Shown: positions 38,327 to 50,750 of the stretch, piece by piece
How positions within the stretch are numbered: the first letter of the stretch is position 1
Layout of the letters: each line of letters opens with the position of its first letter
Assembly: GCA_947034885.2 (NCBI GenBank)
Contig: OX344757.2
Coordinates: 9,238,001 to 9,302,000 of the forward strand
Direction of reading: 5' to 3'
Length of the DNA stretch: 64,000 bases
Source: Thuidium tamariscinum
Taxonomy: Eukaryota > Streptophyta > Bryopsida > Hypnales > Thuidiaceae
The notes under the pieces: model-generated
Told to the model about the DNA's origin: nothing
Database searches by the model: none
Seen by the model: the letters and a program-made list of their open reading frames with translations, nothing else
Translations under genes and position numbers: made by a program

Positions 38327-38586
38327 AAGGTGGGTACACCTAAAATCGCACCTCACGTAAAAGTGTCATCTGTAGTTGGTATACATTTCTGAATTCCATT
38401 ATGTACCTATTTGGCTGGAGCGCTTTTAGAAATAGACTTTGAACCTTAATAACTTTTGCATACTATATCCAAATGCTACGTTTTTTGGTACATTAGAATA
38501 TGCTTTCACTTGCCAAGAAGACCAATAATAGTTACTATTACTAGGCACAGTACAAAAAAGTGGCACTTTTAGGTGTACCCATCTTA
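38327..38586. mobile_element. Miniature inverted-repeat element, about 260 bp
   Basis: The left end AAGGTGGGTACACCTAAAA and the right end, read inward as AAGATGGGTACACCTAAAA, are inverted with one mismatch in 19. The interior includes one unit of the dispersed 132-142-bp repeat (about 38445-38560). Non-coding. Confidence 0.7.
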
Positions 38587-39732
38587 CACAAAGTCTAAGA
38601 GAAGCCAATGGAGAGCCACAACATCCCCTCTCTTCAGAGAATGGGCATGCAATGAAGACCGCACAACTCCCCTATAGTGATGTAAGTGAATTCATTGTAA
38701 GCTGTGGTGAAAGCTGCTTCCTCTGTTCTCATATTGTTCCGTAATGATTTTTATAAAAAACCCGTCAAGTATTGATCTGGATAGAGATGTTCCATCCTTA
38801 TAACACTCTCAGCAAGTATACCCAATTTGCACGAGGTGATCAGATGTACTTAAAGTGAAGCTTGACTAGTGGAAGCAGCTGAGAATTGAGGTGCTGTAGA
38901 CCTATTAAATAAATCCAAAATCCAAAACCCAGTGACTTGCATCTTCAATTTCCGTGCCTGTCCTCAGTCAAATACCCAATTGTACATGGATGGGCGGATA
39001 GGTATTGCGTACACAGTTCAACTCTCAACCTGCTCTCACACTAGCTTTCATCTCGACAAACGTACCGGCATCTCATTCTCCCGACATCACCGCAAGAGAC
39101 GATTCCACAAATAAAGAGGCGCGACTATCGGCTATAAATTAGCTAAGATCAAACATTGATACTGTTAGATATAAACAAAAAAAGAAAAACTAGAGAAAAT
39201 CAAAAGCACAAAAACAACTCCATATCGATCGCTCGTATGAGAATTGAAAAATTGAACCTAGGTGCTTATATCTGATGCCGTTTCAAAAGTCTGATTACCA
39301 CCCATTCGATGTGGCAGCAATTTCTTCTTAGGTAAATGAAGAGCAGCATTGATATTATTAATGCTGCTTGTGTGAGAATTACAAAATTGAAAGTCGACCT
39401 CACGATTGCTGCAATTTCCGGACTCTGACATGATGCCCACCATTTTAGGTGACACCAACTTGACATCAAAAATATCAGAAGCGTACATTACTTCGCAAAT
39501 GCACAACTAACATCGCTTCTCCTGAAAAAAAGTTCAGAACTCCTCGATGCAACCAGGCTCGCCCTGAGAATATGCCACCACAGCATAGAGAAGGCTATCT
39601 ATGCATTCAAGAAAAAGTGTCATTGGAAATCCAGGTCGCGCGCAACAAAGAGACAAGCTCGAGAATCAGTAGCAAGCGTCACACAATGGAGACACGTCGA
39701 TCGACAAGGCCAGCCGGATCGGGCGCTCAAAA

Positions 39733-40983
39733 TCAGCGACGATGTCCTCGCTGCACGCTAGCTCCAGCATTCCATCCCTCTGCCCAGCCGCCATAGTCGC
39801 CATCGTCACCATCGTCACCCCCTCCCCCGCCTCCTCCACCTCCACCTCCACCTCCACCTCCCGATCCACCTCCACCACCATTGCCGCCTTGCCCACCCCC
39901 GCCTCCACCACGTGGTCCGCAATGACACTCCGACGTTCCACTGTTGCCGGGTCCGGAACCGCCTCCGCCTCCACCTCCACCTCCACCACCGCCACCGGTG
40001 CCTTGCCCAGGGGGACTGTGACAGGAACAGCCTCTGGATTTCGGAGCACCGGCTCCCGGGGCGCCATCCTGGCCATCTTGCCCTGGTCCGCCGCCTGCGC
40101 CGCCTGTGCCCGGCGGTAGTGGTTTGTGCTCCTGCAGTGAGAGCGTACGCGTAGCATTACGTACTTTACTCAGACATCACCAAAATGCCTCGATGTACGA
40201 GGCTTTGGCATGCTTCAGTTGCAATCGAAAAGTACAATTTCCATCGATTGAGCTGTTCCGGAAATATCAATAGTAAATTTCTAAGACATAATCGATTGCA
40301 GCTTTTGGAATATCGAGTTTAATTGGAACGAGCGCAACAAGAATTTCCCTGCAAGATCGTTTCGCAGTACTTGGAAAACAGTGTTTCAGCTTCAGCAATG
40401 GTAATGCCAAGGCTGATGACTAAGTACTGGATCCTTGATGTCAGCAGGGAGTACGTACATACAGAGTTTTTCTTGCAACACCCTAATGATCAGACTTCTA
40501 ATTACTACAAAAAGGAAGAGCGCAGGGTTTGCGAGTCTCTAATTAAGGCGTACCTACATCGGCATTGCATTGCATTACAATTGAACCTCAATGTTAGCAA
40601 TACGTCTACTTAGAGTTTTCCATTGACGCCATGAGTATCAGAATTGTAAGTTTAACACAAAGAGCGTAAGAATTGTGATGCGTCCACGTACGGCGAACAT
40701 TAATTGGCATTGCATTCACAAGAGTGGGATCGAATATGCAAACTGAAAGCTCCACCCCAATTAAAAGCTAGAAACTAAATTCAAATTTTGCCAATCTAAC
40801 AAACCATTCATGAAGCGATCGATTGATTCCCGTTACCTCAGCGGTTAATACCCTCTCATGGCGGAGCTGTGGAACTGCCGGAGACTCTGGCCGAGCTAAT
40901 CCAGCCTGCGCAAGTGGCAGCACGATGACGAGCGCTAGCAGCGTTCGCTTCAGCAACATCGACGACAACTTCCTAGTCGTCAT
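39733..40983 (-). CDS. Secreted glycine-rich protein, two exons, 181 aa
   Basis: Exon 1 is 40983-40837 (49 codons) and exon 2 is 40131-39733 (133 codons with stop). They join in phase 0 across a 705-bp GT-AG intron. Exon 1 encodes a signal peptide: a basic start (MTTRKLSSMLLKR), hydrophobic core LLALVIVLPLA, and likely cleavage after AQA or GLA. Exon 2 is dominated by Gly runs with interspersed Gln, Ser and Asn, two Cys pairs (GCSCH and ECHC), and an acidic tail (GDDGDDGDYGGW). This layout fits plant glycine-rich structural proteins of the cell wall or apoplast; no specific family is recognised. GC content is far above the flanks. The opposite strand is also open because of the GGN/NCC bias and is taken as a shadow. 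Role inferred only. Confidence 0.75.
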
Positions 40984-41563
40984 CACCTCGCCTCGATCGG
41001 GATGGCAGTGCCGCCAATGCAATTCGCAGCAGATTTCAATGAGAAAAGCACCGCTGTATGTAACAACAAGCAAGGATGTGACTGCGTGTTTGAACATAAG
41101 AGCTGTTGCAGCAATTGCGACGGAGATATTACATAATTGAGCTTCGACGGAGGCGGCAGTGCAGTGGGTAGGTTTACCACTTATTGCAGCTTTCATATCT
41201 GCTTCCATCCCCCTTCCCATGACATGTGTGCTGCACGTTGATTGTGATTGGCAGGCGGATATCTCCAATCCGCCTGCCATTAAGATAATTCTTTGTTTTT
41301 CGTTGACAGTCATCTCAATGGGTTCTGAGTGAGTGACAGTAAGGGAAACCTGCAGGCTTATGATGGGCAGAATGAGCCAAGTGGTTGGTCTTGTTGTCAT
41401 TAGCAGAAAAAAATACGGGTTGCACCCTAACGCTTCCCTGAAGGGGAACTCTTGGCGCCGGGAACGGAGAACTCCGGGGAAGTCGCGGTTTGGAAGCTCG
41501 GGGCGACAAACCTGTCTTTTGATTCTAGGATTTGATCAGTGCTTCATCGTGTTTGAAGGTATT

Positions 41564-41975
41564 AAGGTAGGAGGTCCTGAAATGGAGCGGGCATTAAGAA
41601 TGGACCCTATGAATGGTCCTTGAATGGACTGGATGTAGTTACTAAATTGACCTCCGTAGTCATTGAATGAATCAAGAAAAATATTATTCATTATTCTAAG
41701 AGTCAATCATTTCCCATGCTTTTCTCATTTTTCTCTGGAAACTGCAATGAACACTTTTAGAAGGACCTAGGATCATAAAAAGGGACCTACAACACATCTC
41801 GTTTGAAAATTCATAACTAATTCAAAAATGATCCAAAAAATGTAAAACAACTTGGGTTAGATGCCAATTCCTTTTGTCTTTCAATAAAAATTTACTGAAA
41901 AATATTTCAAGAACTTTCACCTGCCTAAAATTCAGATTCAGTGCTTGGATGGTCCATTTCAGGACCACCTACCTT
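41564..41975 (+). mobile_element. Family C miniature element, cleanest copy, 412 bp
   Basis: Ends are AAGGTAGGAGGTCCTGAAAT and, read inward from the right, AAGGTAGGTGGTCCTGAAAT, with one mismatch in 20. It is flanked by ATT on each side (41561-41563 and 41976-41978), a 3-bp target duplication typical of PIF/Harbinger-type elements. Non-coding. Confidence 0.8.
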
Positions 41976-42392
41976 ATTGACTAGATTTGATTTTTTCTCT
42001 GCTTCATTTTGATAAGAATCTTTGTTGGGTACGGAGAGGTTTCAGCATTTTGAAATTATCGCATTCAGTAGGAAGGAGAGGGATGTTTCTTTGGGAGGAT
42101 TTTTGGCGGAAGATCAGTGTCACAAATACATATTTGGGTTTTTAAGGAAGACCTAATGTCTCTCTGTTTTCTACTAAAATTCTGAATTGTGTTTGAGATT
42201 TTGAGTTGGGTGTACGAGTTTTAGCCTCAGTTGGTGTTGTGCTGTTTTTAGATTTCAAAAAGATATGGTTTTGCCGCTCGTTCTCTTGTCATAGATTTGA
42301 AAATCAAAGTATTCAAAGTATTCTTTTAGGTTGTTTGTTTGGTGGCTAGTGAGGTGCAAGTATAATCTATGGCCTAGCAAAGTCTAGGATTA

Positions 42393-43675
42393 GGCTTTGA
42401 ACAGTATGGTGCACAACAAGGAATGCCGTCGGAGATGCAAAGACAGGCCCCAGTTGGGCCAAACAATCCCTTGAATGATATGTCTTATGGTGCAAGCTTG
42501 GGCTTATTGGGTACTTATTACCTGGGGAACAACAGAGACTGCATTTAGAGCAACGTAAATTTGACTTGATTTCTCATCATTCCTGCTATTTGCCCAGGAT
42601 TTTGTGTAATATTTTAAAATCAAGTGATAGATTTAAGGTCATCAGTGCTTTTTTGTGTTGTGTTTTGCAGGTTAGGCGATATTTTGCAACTCATGATGTC
42701 CAGTACTATTTCCAAGTGACGGGATCAATATTATAAGAACAAGCTCAAAGTGGTACTCTGCCCCTTCCTTCACAAGGAATGTGAAGTTTTGTCGAAATTA
42801 TCTGAAATTTGAAGCTTTCAAGAAGTGTCTCCTCATGAACCGAGACAATATGACCCACATTTACACTCAATATTTCAAATTGCTCAATTCTCAAGCAATC
42901 TGAGCTTATCTGCCATTGGTTTGGGAAATCGTTTCTTTGCAGGGCCATTGAACAAGAATAGCATAGCAAGTTGCAGGGGGTTGAAATACAAACCTCCTCT
43001 ACATGACATCAATGCTCCGGATCTCTATCTTCCTTTCATGGCATTTACGACATACATCATGCTCTATGGCTCTACACAAAGGCAGGCACGCAAGTATGTA
43101 ATTTCTCCTTTTTTCCTTGTGTCTTTTTGTTTCAATCATGGAGACAACTACTACAGCTTCTCATGTCTTTGCCATCGATTTGAATTGCACCTGCATAGTG
43201 TGTAGTTCAGATTTCCAGAGTTTAGCTGTGAACTTAAGAATTCAATTTTAATGATTGTGCTTACATTGTGCTTATTGTGTTTATATTAATTGGATTTTAA
43301 TGTGCTTATGATGCTACAGGTTCAAACCAGATGTGATTAGTAGCTTAGTGACGAAAGCAACTATTGGATGGGCAATAGAAATGGTGATATTGAAGGCATC
43401 ACTCTTCACTCTCGGGAGTGGAGTTGGTCCCACATTAGATGTAGTAGCCTTAGAGGTTACACTTTTCAGTGACATTTCTTTGTTTGTGTTTGCGCACTTG
43501 TTATTGATGTATGTTCTCTACATCATGTAGGCATTTTCAAGTCTCTGCACATGGCGAATTTCTTGGAGAACATGAAGCGTCTGTTGTTTGTGGAAGCAAG
43601 GAGGTATGATACAGATTCAACTTGCCATCACTACCTTCTGCTTCTCATGGGTGTGGCCCAATTCCAGTTATTGGT
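42393..43675 (+). pseudogene. YIF1: YIF1 (Hrf1 family) pseudogene with introns retained
   Basis: Exon-like blocks at 42393-42554, 42671-42777, 42943-43093 and 43320-43675 match YIF1, a multi-pass protein of ER-Golgi vesicle transport that partners Yip1. Recognisable stretches are RRYFATHDVQYYFQVT, KNKLKVVLCPFLHK (after a frame change), YKPPLHDINAPDLYLPFMAF, TLGSGVGPTLDVVA and MKRLLFVEARRYDTDS. Defects include TAG at 42546-42548 where Gln is expected, an extra base near 42720, TGA at 42949-42951 where Trp is expected, and loss of about 40 residues before the last block. Splice sites survive (for example GTATGT at 43094), so this is a duplicated gene copy rather than a retrocopy. A functional paralogue should exist elsewhere. 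Confidence 0.85.
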
Positions 43676-44690
43676 GATGAGTTTAGGTTAACCAGAGCCT
43701 TTTTATTGTACATTATACAACTTCACAAGTGAGCTACTGATTTATTGCTCCAAATTTTCAATCCAAAGCTTGGGATTGCATTGGTGGTCTTTTGGGCCCT
43801 AGCTTATTGGCTCAGAATCTTGTCTCTGATTGATGCATGTTTGTTACTTGATGGAGTTTGATTCTCTTTTATTTGAAAAAGATTATCAAGCTGTTTGATT
43901 GGTAATATATCCTACTGTATGTCACGATTTGCCTCTATTGGAGAGTTTTGATGTTCAACTTAGTAGCTCAATGAATTTGAGAGAAGTTCTTGGCAATTGT
44001 GATGATAAACATGAAATGATTAAGGTCAAGGATGCTTCTTACTTCACTTAAAGGAATTTGTATTAATTCGTAGAAGTATAATATATAGGAGCTGTATTGA
44101 GTTGTGGAGAGAACTTTGGATACACAAAATAAATCTTTTGAGGTAAATTTCTTATCATTTTATGAATTTCTTATGCAAAATGTTCAAAAAATTCAGATTG
44201 CTTTAATTTGTAATGGAAGACAACGTCACTTATCCCTAGTTGTAGACGTTTTAGCCAAGTCATCCTTGTAGCATCTTACAATCTTGTAATAGATATTGTA
44301 TCCTCATCTCATTAAATGAGTAGGATCCTTGTAATGCATCTTTATTTTTAATCTTTCCCTAGTTACTACGTACTGTGTTTTAAGAAATGATGAATTTTTT
44401 AAGCCTAGAAGGTTGTTGCACGCACTAAGTGTGTGATGGATGAGAGAATCCTTCTATATAAGATATGAGTGCAAATGTTTATTTATGGAATCTTGTGTGT
44501 AAAGGGAAGGTCTTATACAATAGTTTGACCTTGAATGACTGTTTTTAGATTCCTCTTAAGCAAATGAGTCTCTCAAAACAAAAAAAGATGGTTTCCATAG
44601 TGATCAACTTGTCATAGAATTAACTTATGTATTCAATCTACAACAAGACTTGGAACTGACATATGTTGCAAGGAATGATTGCATCATTAA

Positions 44691-45632
44691 CCCCTAAAGC
44701 CCTAAACTATGTTTTTTGGCAACATAGCGATTTTGGGTAACTCACTATGAATGGAGTTTTTATTTTTTTTCTTTGAAATTTTCACACATGTGTCTAAGGA
44801 GTAGCTTCAAGGCCCAACAATTTTCATTAATTTTGATCACATGGTTAAAAAGTTATGTCATAATATGTTGTTTTGTTTGAACTGCGGGCAGCTTGGGCAG
44901 CAGAAAAACTTCTTTAAAAATTATTTTTTCTAAAAATAAAAATTTGAATTTGGTTTATTAGATTTTTATCTATATTGAAAGCTTTTATTCATTCCATTTT
45001 GATAAATGAATCAAAAGTTATGAGGAATTTTAGTTTGTGGTAGTTTGTGGGTAGTTATAGAATTTTTATTCTACAGAAAAGTTTAAAATTTTGTATTTAA
45101 TTCAATTTTTAATATTTTTGAAAAAAAACTAAGAAATTGGGTGAAGATTGTTTATTACAGTATTTTAACCATTGGAATTGACATTTTAAATTTTTATAAA
45201 TAAATTGTTCACAATTTAGTATTTTCAAGCATTTTCTACTTCTTTCTACTAATTATTTTTTTCCTATATGTTATACAATTCCAAATGATTTGAAATTTTT
45301 TGAGCATATATCCAACTTGCATTGTAAAATGAATTCAAAGAGTAACCATCATTTTGAGTATTTTTTCATACAAATGTGACCTTGTGAAGAGCAACTCCCC
45401 GAATTTTCGCAGGGTTAAAAAAAAGGATTTTTGCTAGTTCAAATGTTAATATCTTGCAATCTATACAGTGGGAATTTTTGAAATTTTTTTCACATCTTTT
45501 CAAACCACCTAACTACAAGATCCTACGGTTAAATATGTCAAAAAATGTTTTTTTTCAAAAAAATTGCACTTGTATTAGAAATCACAATTTTGGAGTGATT
45601 TTGGTGGAAACATAGTCAAAAACCTTTAGAGG
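44691..45632 (+). mobile_element. Family A TTAA miniature element, 942 bp
   Basis: TTAA lies at 44687-44690 and 45633-45636. The left end is CCCCTAAAG followed by ACTATGTTT; the right end read inward is CCTCTAAAGG, then ACTATGTTT. The AT-rich interior is non-coding and matches the copies at 34707 and 63492 in reverse orientation. The first eight bases equal those of the piggyBac right end at 22312. Confidence 0.8.
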
Positions 45633-45799
45633 TTAAAGGAATTATTCAATTCACAATGTAGTGAATCTTTTGATATCCACAATTTGATGCGCCATTTCTT
45701 AGATTTGTTGAGGCTAAGATAGGAATTTATTAAGTACTTACTGTAGGCACTAAATCCACACCCTATCATTGAGATACATTTTGCTTTCTCATTGCACCA

Positions 45800-45965
45800 A
45801 CAATGTACCAAAAGTATACATTTTAGGAGGTAGACTAATTTTTGTGACTTTTATGTTTCACCTTCTAAAATTATGAAATGACTTAGATTAGATGTCAATT
45901 CCATTTGTCTTTCAAGAAAATTTTATTGAAAAGTATTCTACATAGAAAGTTTGAAATGGAAAGAT
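45800..45965 (+). mobile_element. Partial family C element
   Basis: TGAAATGACTTAGATTAGAT, then CAATTCCATTTGTCTTTCAA, follows family C order (compare 41855-41885). The outer ends are missing. Confidence 0.5.
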
Positions 45966-45969
45966 CTCC

Positions 45970-48010
45970 AGCTCAAGAAATGACATTATTGAATGCACAC
46001 CTTGCAAAACTATTCAAGACTAAACCCTAAATTCCAGTAAGAGCAAAGGTATTGTTGCAGAATTACATGATTTTGCTTTTTTTAATTAATTTGTCAAATT
46101 TCACTTTGGAACTTAGTGCTTAACATTATTTCATTTATTTGGTGTGTATAAGTCTATTAGTGATTTAGAAAATGGGCTCAACCGTAACTTTTGATGTTTT
46201 TAAACTTTAACACTTGTTAATATAGTTTGAATTCTAAAGTAGTGACAATGCAAGTGGCCTTTGGATTTGTATTAACATTAAGATTTTTTAGCCAAAAAAA
46301 TCAATTCAAGAGGGAAATGAAATTCTATCAAAGTAAGGTGACAACTGGGTGGCTGTGTTTTCTAAGAAGGATAAAGCGAATGTCAAAGGTAAGAATTTCC
46401 ACATGCCCATTGCACATTTAAGTGACATCTCTTTGAAGTTGCAGTAGCATTAAATCAATTTTGAAAATCATTGCAAACCTCAAGAGAACCTCATTTGGAA
46501 TGTACTTTTGAGCATGTGAAATTGTGATACCATGCCATGGCTTTGTTTTTTTTGGTGTCTGTTTATCTATCTAATTGTAACAGCAAGGGTGGTTTGGTCC
46601 TGGATTTGATGTGGAATTATCTAGTATTTTTTTGTGTTTTTATTTTATGCAAAATTGAAGTTGCAACTAACATTGCTTGTATCTTTTGAATCCTTTTTAT
46701 GTTAATTTATTGGATCTCTTGTAATTTACTTGTACATTTTAGATAATGCATGATCCCATGTCATAAGTCAAAGCTGTTATATATTGATTTGAATTGAAAA
46801 TAGACTTGGAGCTAGAGGTTGAGAGAGTGCACAAGGGTAAGAATGGTTCCAATGGAAAGTGTAAAGTGTTTTCATGATATTCACCATTAAAAATTTACAC
46901 ATATAATTATTGATTTGGAGCTATTTTCAATTTCTACTTATAAAAAATAATTGCATTTCAACGATTGCAACTTGTAAGGTGGATTGTGTAATGAGTTTAA
47001 TAGTTTTTTTAATGTGAAATTAAGTTTTATAGAAGCGCATTTTTGTGTGCTAACACTCTTTGAAGTTGCTCATGTCACATCTAATCTTCCAAAAAATTAT
47101 ATACAAATTTGGGAAACATTGTAGAAAAAAATAGCATACTAAATATTAAAAAATGTATACTCATTAGAAGAAATTTGAAGGCTCTGGAAGACTACAAGTT
47201 CCCAAACTACGGAAATGCAAAAACTGCCTTAGGAATAGGAATCCTATATGGTCAAGAGACTGCCACGTCATTAAAAAAAATTCAAATTTTTTTCTACACT
47301 TTTTCTCACATTTTAGGACCCCCCCCCCCCTCCAACCTTTTTTTTTTGGATTAATGCTAACTTGACAACATCCGGCGATACTAGGAACAAACCTAAAACG
47401 GCCCTTAAAAAGCCTCAAATTTCATCTAATACCTCTTGTTATAATCTCACAACTTCCTATACAATTTTGCACTCAAAATTTGTCTGCTTGATATTAAACA
47501 AGATTTTAAAACATCTTTATGATTAGGTTTTGGAAAGAAAATAAACTTGCTTCATTAGGGATGACTAGAAGCCAAAACACACTTGGAAAGGTTTGGGCAT
47601 TTAGGAGTTAATGTCTAAGCAATTTGAGTACAAAGAATTTTAAAATTCAATTTAATTATATGTCATGATTATTTCATTATTGTATACACCCATAAGAGTT
47701 CCCCTCATAAAATTTGTCATAGTCAATGTGCTCATTTAGGAAATATTGCCATTATTTAGGATTTAGGATTTATATATTTATATGTTTCAATCATTAGAAA
47801 ATTTTGAACCTTCAAAGTACCCCTCAAGCATTAACATGCAAAGCCATTTATTGAAGGCTAGAGATAATAACTTGTGTAGATAAATATGTAGACAATTTTC
47901 TTTTATCTCAACAAATTTGAATATATATTCCATAAGCATGGGAGTTTTATTTGTTCAAAAAGGTAAAAAATCCCTTGCTTCACATATTCTCTTATATTTT
48001 TTTATTGACT
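45970..48010. other. AT-rich intergenic DNA, no gene seen
   Basis: No coding or RNA gene could be supported. A run of about 12 C residues lies at 47319-47330, next to a T run. Confidence 0.5.
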
Positions 48011-48013
48011 CTT

Positions 48014-48578
48014 ACTACCTTAAATAGTATATTTAGTGTTAGCAACACTATTTACAAACCATGACACTAAATATCATTAAGCCTACTAAAGTAAGTAACA
48101 TTAAATCTCATTTCTAACACTAAAAGTACTCTATGGTAAATTTGAAATCTGAAGAAGTTTACATTTAGTGTTAGAACAAAAGTTCCCAAATTTTGGGAAT
48201 GTCGAGAACGCTATGTTGATGTGGTCGAGCGACTGCCATGTCAAAAAATACTAATTAATTAATTAAATTAATTATTAAATAATTTTAAAATAATTTTTTG
48301 AATTTTTTTGTGAAAAATAATTTTCTTGCTTTTTAATACATTCTGAAGTTTTTTTTAAATTTTTTAAATTTTTTTTTCAAAATTCAAAAATGCAGACCAG
48401 CGGAGGCTGGTTTGCAATAGTGGGAACAGTTTCACGAAACTGTTTGAAACTGGACCCAGAACTCCTCTTATGTTCCACACAACACTAATTCCTCCAAAGT
48501 TGAGATTTAGTGTTGTGTGGAGTAGGGGGGTAATTACACTAAATGTAATCCAATACTAAATATACTATTTAGTGTAGT
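48014..48578. mobile_element. Miniature inverted-repeat element, about 565 bp
   Basis: The left end ACTACCTTAAATAGTATATT and the right end read inward, ACTACACTAAATAGTATATT, differ at two positions in 20, with similarity continuing into TTAGTGTT. The centre is GC-richer and holds two perfect hairpins: AACAGTTTC/GAAACTGTT at 48425-48444, and a CCACACAACACTAA/TTAGTGTTGTGTGG pair at about 48475-48523. Non-coding; superfamily unknown. Confidence 0.75.
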
Positions 48579-48579
48579 T

Positions 48580-50750
48580 GCTTGACTTTTCATTTTGAAA
48601 GTCTATTTGATCCCTTGCTTCAATGGCATTGTACTCATATTAAGTCCCTTTAAAACTCTAATATTTTCTTGCATCCAATTCTATGGAACTTATACAATGG
48701 TGGTTGGAAGGATCTTTGGAAGGATCTATCCTTCAAACATGCACAAATTTTAATTCAAGAAATATAGAATTTTTCAATTGAACCTTTACAAGAAATAAGA
48801 AATACTTCCACATCTTCCTACTTACAAGAAGGCATAGACATTCCACCTCACCAACAAAGATCTAAACATTAAGCATTCATTACAAATAGTTTATAAATAG
48901 TCTACATTGTTCCATCTATATAGTTATTTTCAAGTTTTTTAGGTAAAATCTATTAGTATAAAATAATTATTTTTGCAATAACTCCAACTTTCTTCAAGGT
49001 ATGATTTTATAGATGATTCATTTGGGCCCACACATCTTGTTTGCATAAGATAGAAGGCTCTTGAATTGTCCATCTAAAGAAAATAATAGCTTTGTAGGAA
49101 AATCTATCCTTTGCAATCTTTTATACATATTTTTCGTAGAAATTAAAATGAAAAGTAGTTAAGTGGCTACTTTAATAAAAAAAATTAGAGTTGAAATGAA
49201 TTTAATAGGATTTTTCAAAGTGAAAGGGTGTATAGGTCACTATTTATGCTCATAGATTGGAGTTATAATGAATTCCAAAATGCATTTGAATAGAGCAAGT
49301 TAGTCCAAAAATTGATGTATACAAAGCTCAAAATGCTAAGAAAGGTTCTTAATGTGTACAATGCATATTAAGAATGTCAACTATGATTTCATTGAAGTCT
49401 CTAACATCTTTAAATCAAATTTCAACCCGTACAAATACATGAATGTGTATCTTACCTTAAAAAAAAAATTCAAAACACAATTATTAGCAAGAATCAAATA
49501 CTACACTACCCTCTACCATTTGCACTTGATTCTAAAGCCACTCACTTGGGGTTACATTCTTTGACCTCAAAAACTTTTGTCCACTTTTGAAACCATCATA
49601 TAATCTTTCTACGATTTCTATATGGGTGATTGAAAATGACTAGGCCATTTATGAGCCTCCTCCTATATAAAGATAAATGCAAGAAATGAAGTACTAGAAA
49701 AAAACAGGGATATAAATGACTGCAAAGAATGATTGCAAAACATTTTAGATAGAAAATGACTGAAAAACGAATTTGGGCCTTGCAATCATTGTAGACAAGT
49801 CATTCTTTAAATGATTGTAGATGTATTATCACCACCCATTTGAGAGTTGGATGATGAATGGATAAGAGGGTCTACATGGTACATGAGTTTGACATAAAAA
49901 ATTTATGAATTGAGCAAGTAGTTGACCATTTCTATGGGAATTTTTGGGACGTAGCCGCCCACGTCAATCAATTCCGTAGTCATTCTACAATTGTGATAGA
50001 GTCCAAGTATAGCCGACTCGTCCATCCACATTAGCCAATTGCACGTTGTGAGCCCTCAAGTTGGCATTTAGAACTCTGGGTTAATTTTTCGCAAATGATT
50101 TGTGAAATTTAGTCAAATTAAAGAAGGAAAATACATAAAAAGAGTGTTAGAAGAGTTTTGGTAGCAGTCTCTACCAAAATGGTGAAGAGCCATCTTAGAA
50201 GGTAGAAAATTCCTAATTCTGAGAATTTTCATCATTCTAAAGTTTTTGAAGTGAGTTTGAGAGAATATTTAGCAATTCCAAGCAATGTGAGGATATGAGA
50301 GTTTACAAGTCCTAGTGTCTGTCTATGCAAAATCAACCTTTAAAGGATGCACATGGCATACTGGCTAAGCCAACAGAGTCTATTATAAGTCTAGAAAATC
50401 TACAAGAGTCTAAATCCAATTCTAGTGTATATTGAATTTAAAAATAAAACCTTTACAGATAACTTTGGAAGTCGAAGTATCAAGACATTGAAGATGGTGG
50501 AATTGACAATTAAAGACTATAGAGAGGTGTTCCAAGGTTAGGAGTATGCTAGGATCCAACAAGAATAAACAATTATCCAAGATTCCCAGATATCGGGAAT
50601 TAAATTGTTCAATTGGAAAAAGTAATTCCAAATTACTAAAAATAGACAAATATAAGAGAGTGTGGAACTTATATTTAGAATCTAAAAGTTTCCTAGATGT
50701 TACCCAATTTATTTCGGATTTTTCTGAAATTCCACATTGACTCTATGAAA
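48580..50750. other. AT-rich intergenic DNA leading into LTR-like sequence
   Basis: No gene is supported. From roughly 49.9 kb composition and wording shift to the LTR-like sequence described at 50760-52200. The left boundary of that element was not resolved. Confidence 0.4.

Noticed and set aside
39666-40157. Other-frame proteins over the Gly-rich region, such as a plus-strand Ser/Thr-rich protein at 39742-40119
   Set aside because: The same GC-rich repeat is open in several frames. Only the minus-strand Gly frame joins in phase to a signal-peptide exon through consensus splice sites.
40768-41400. 210-codon minus-strand frame read as a single-exon protein
   Set aside because: Its useful part is only the signal peptide exon (40983-40837). 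It then reads through a splice donor into intron, and the part before the ATG has no recognisable domain.
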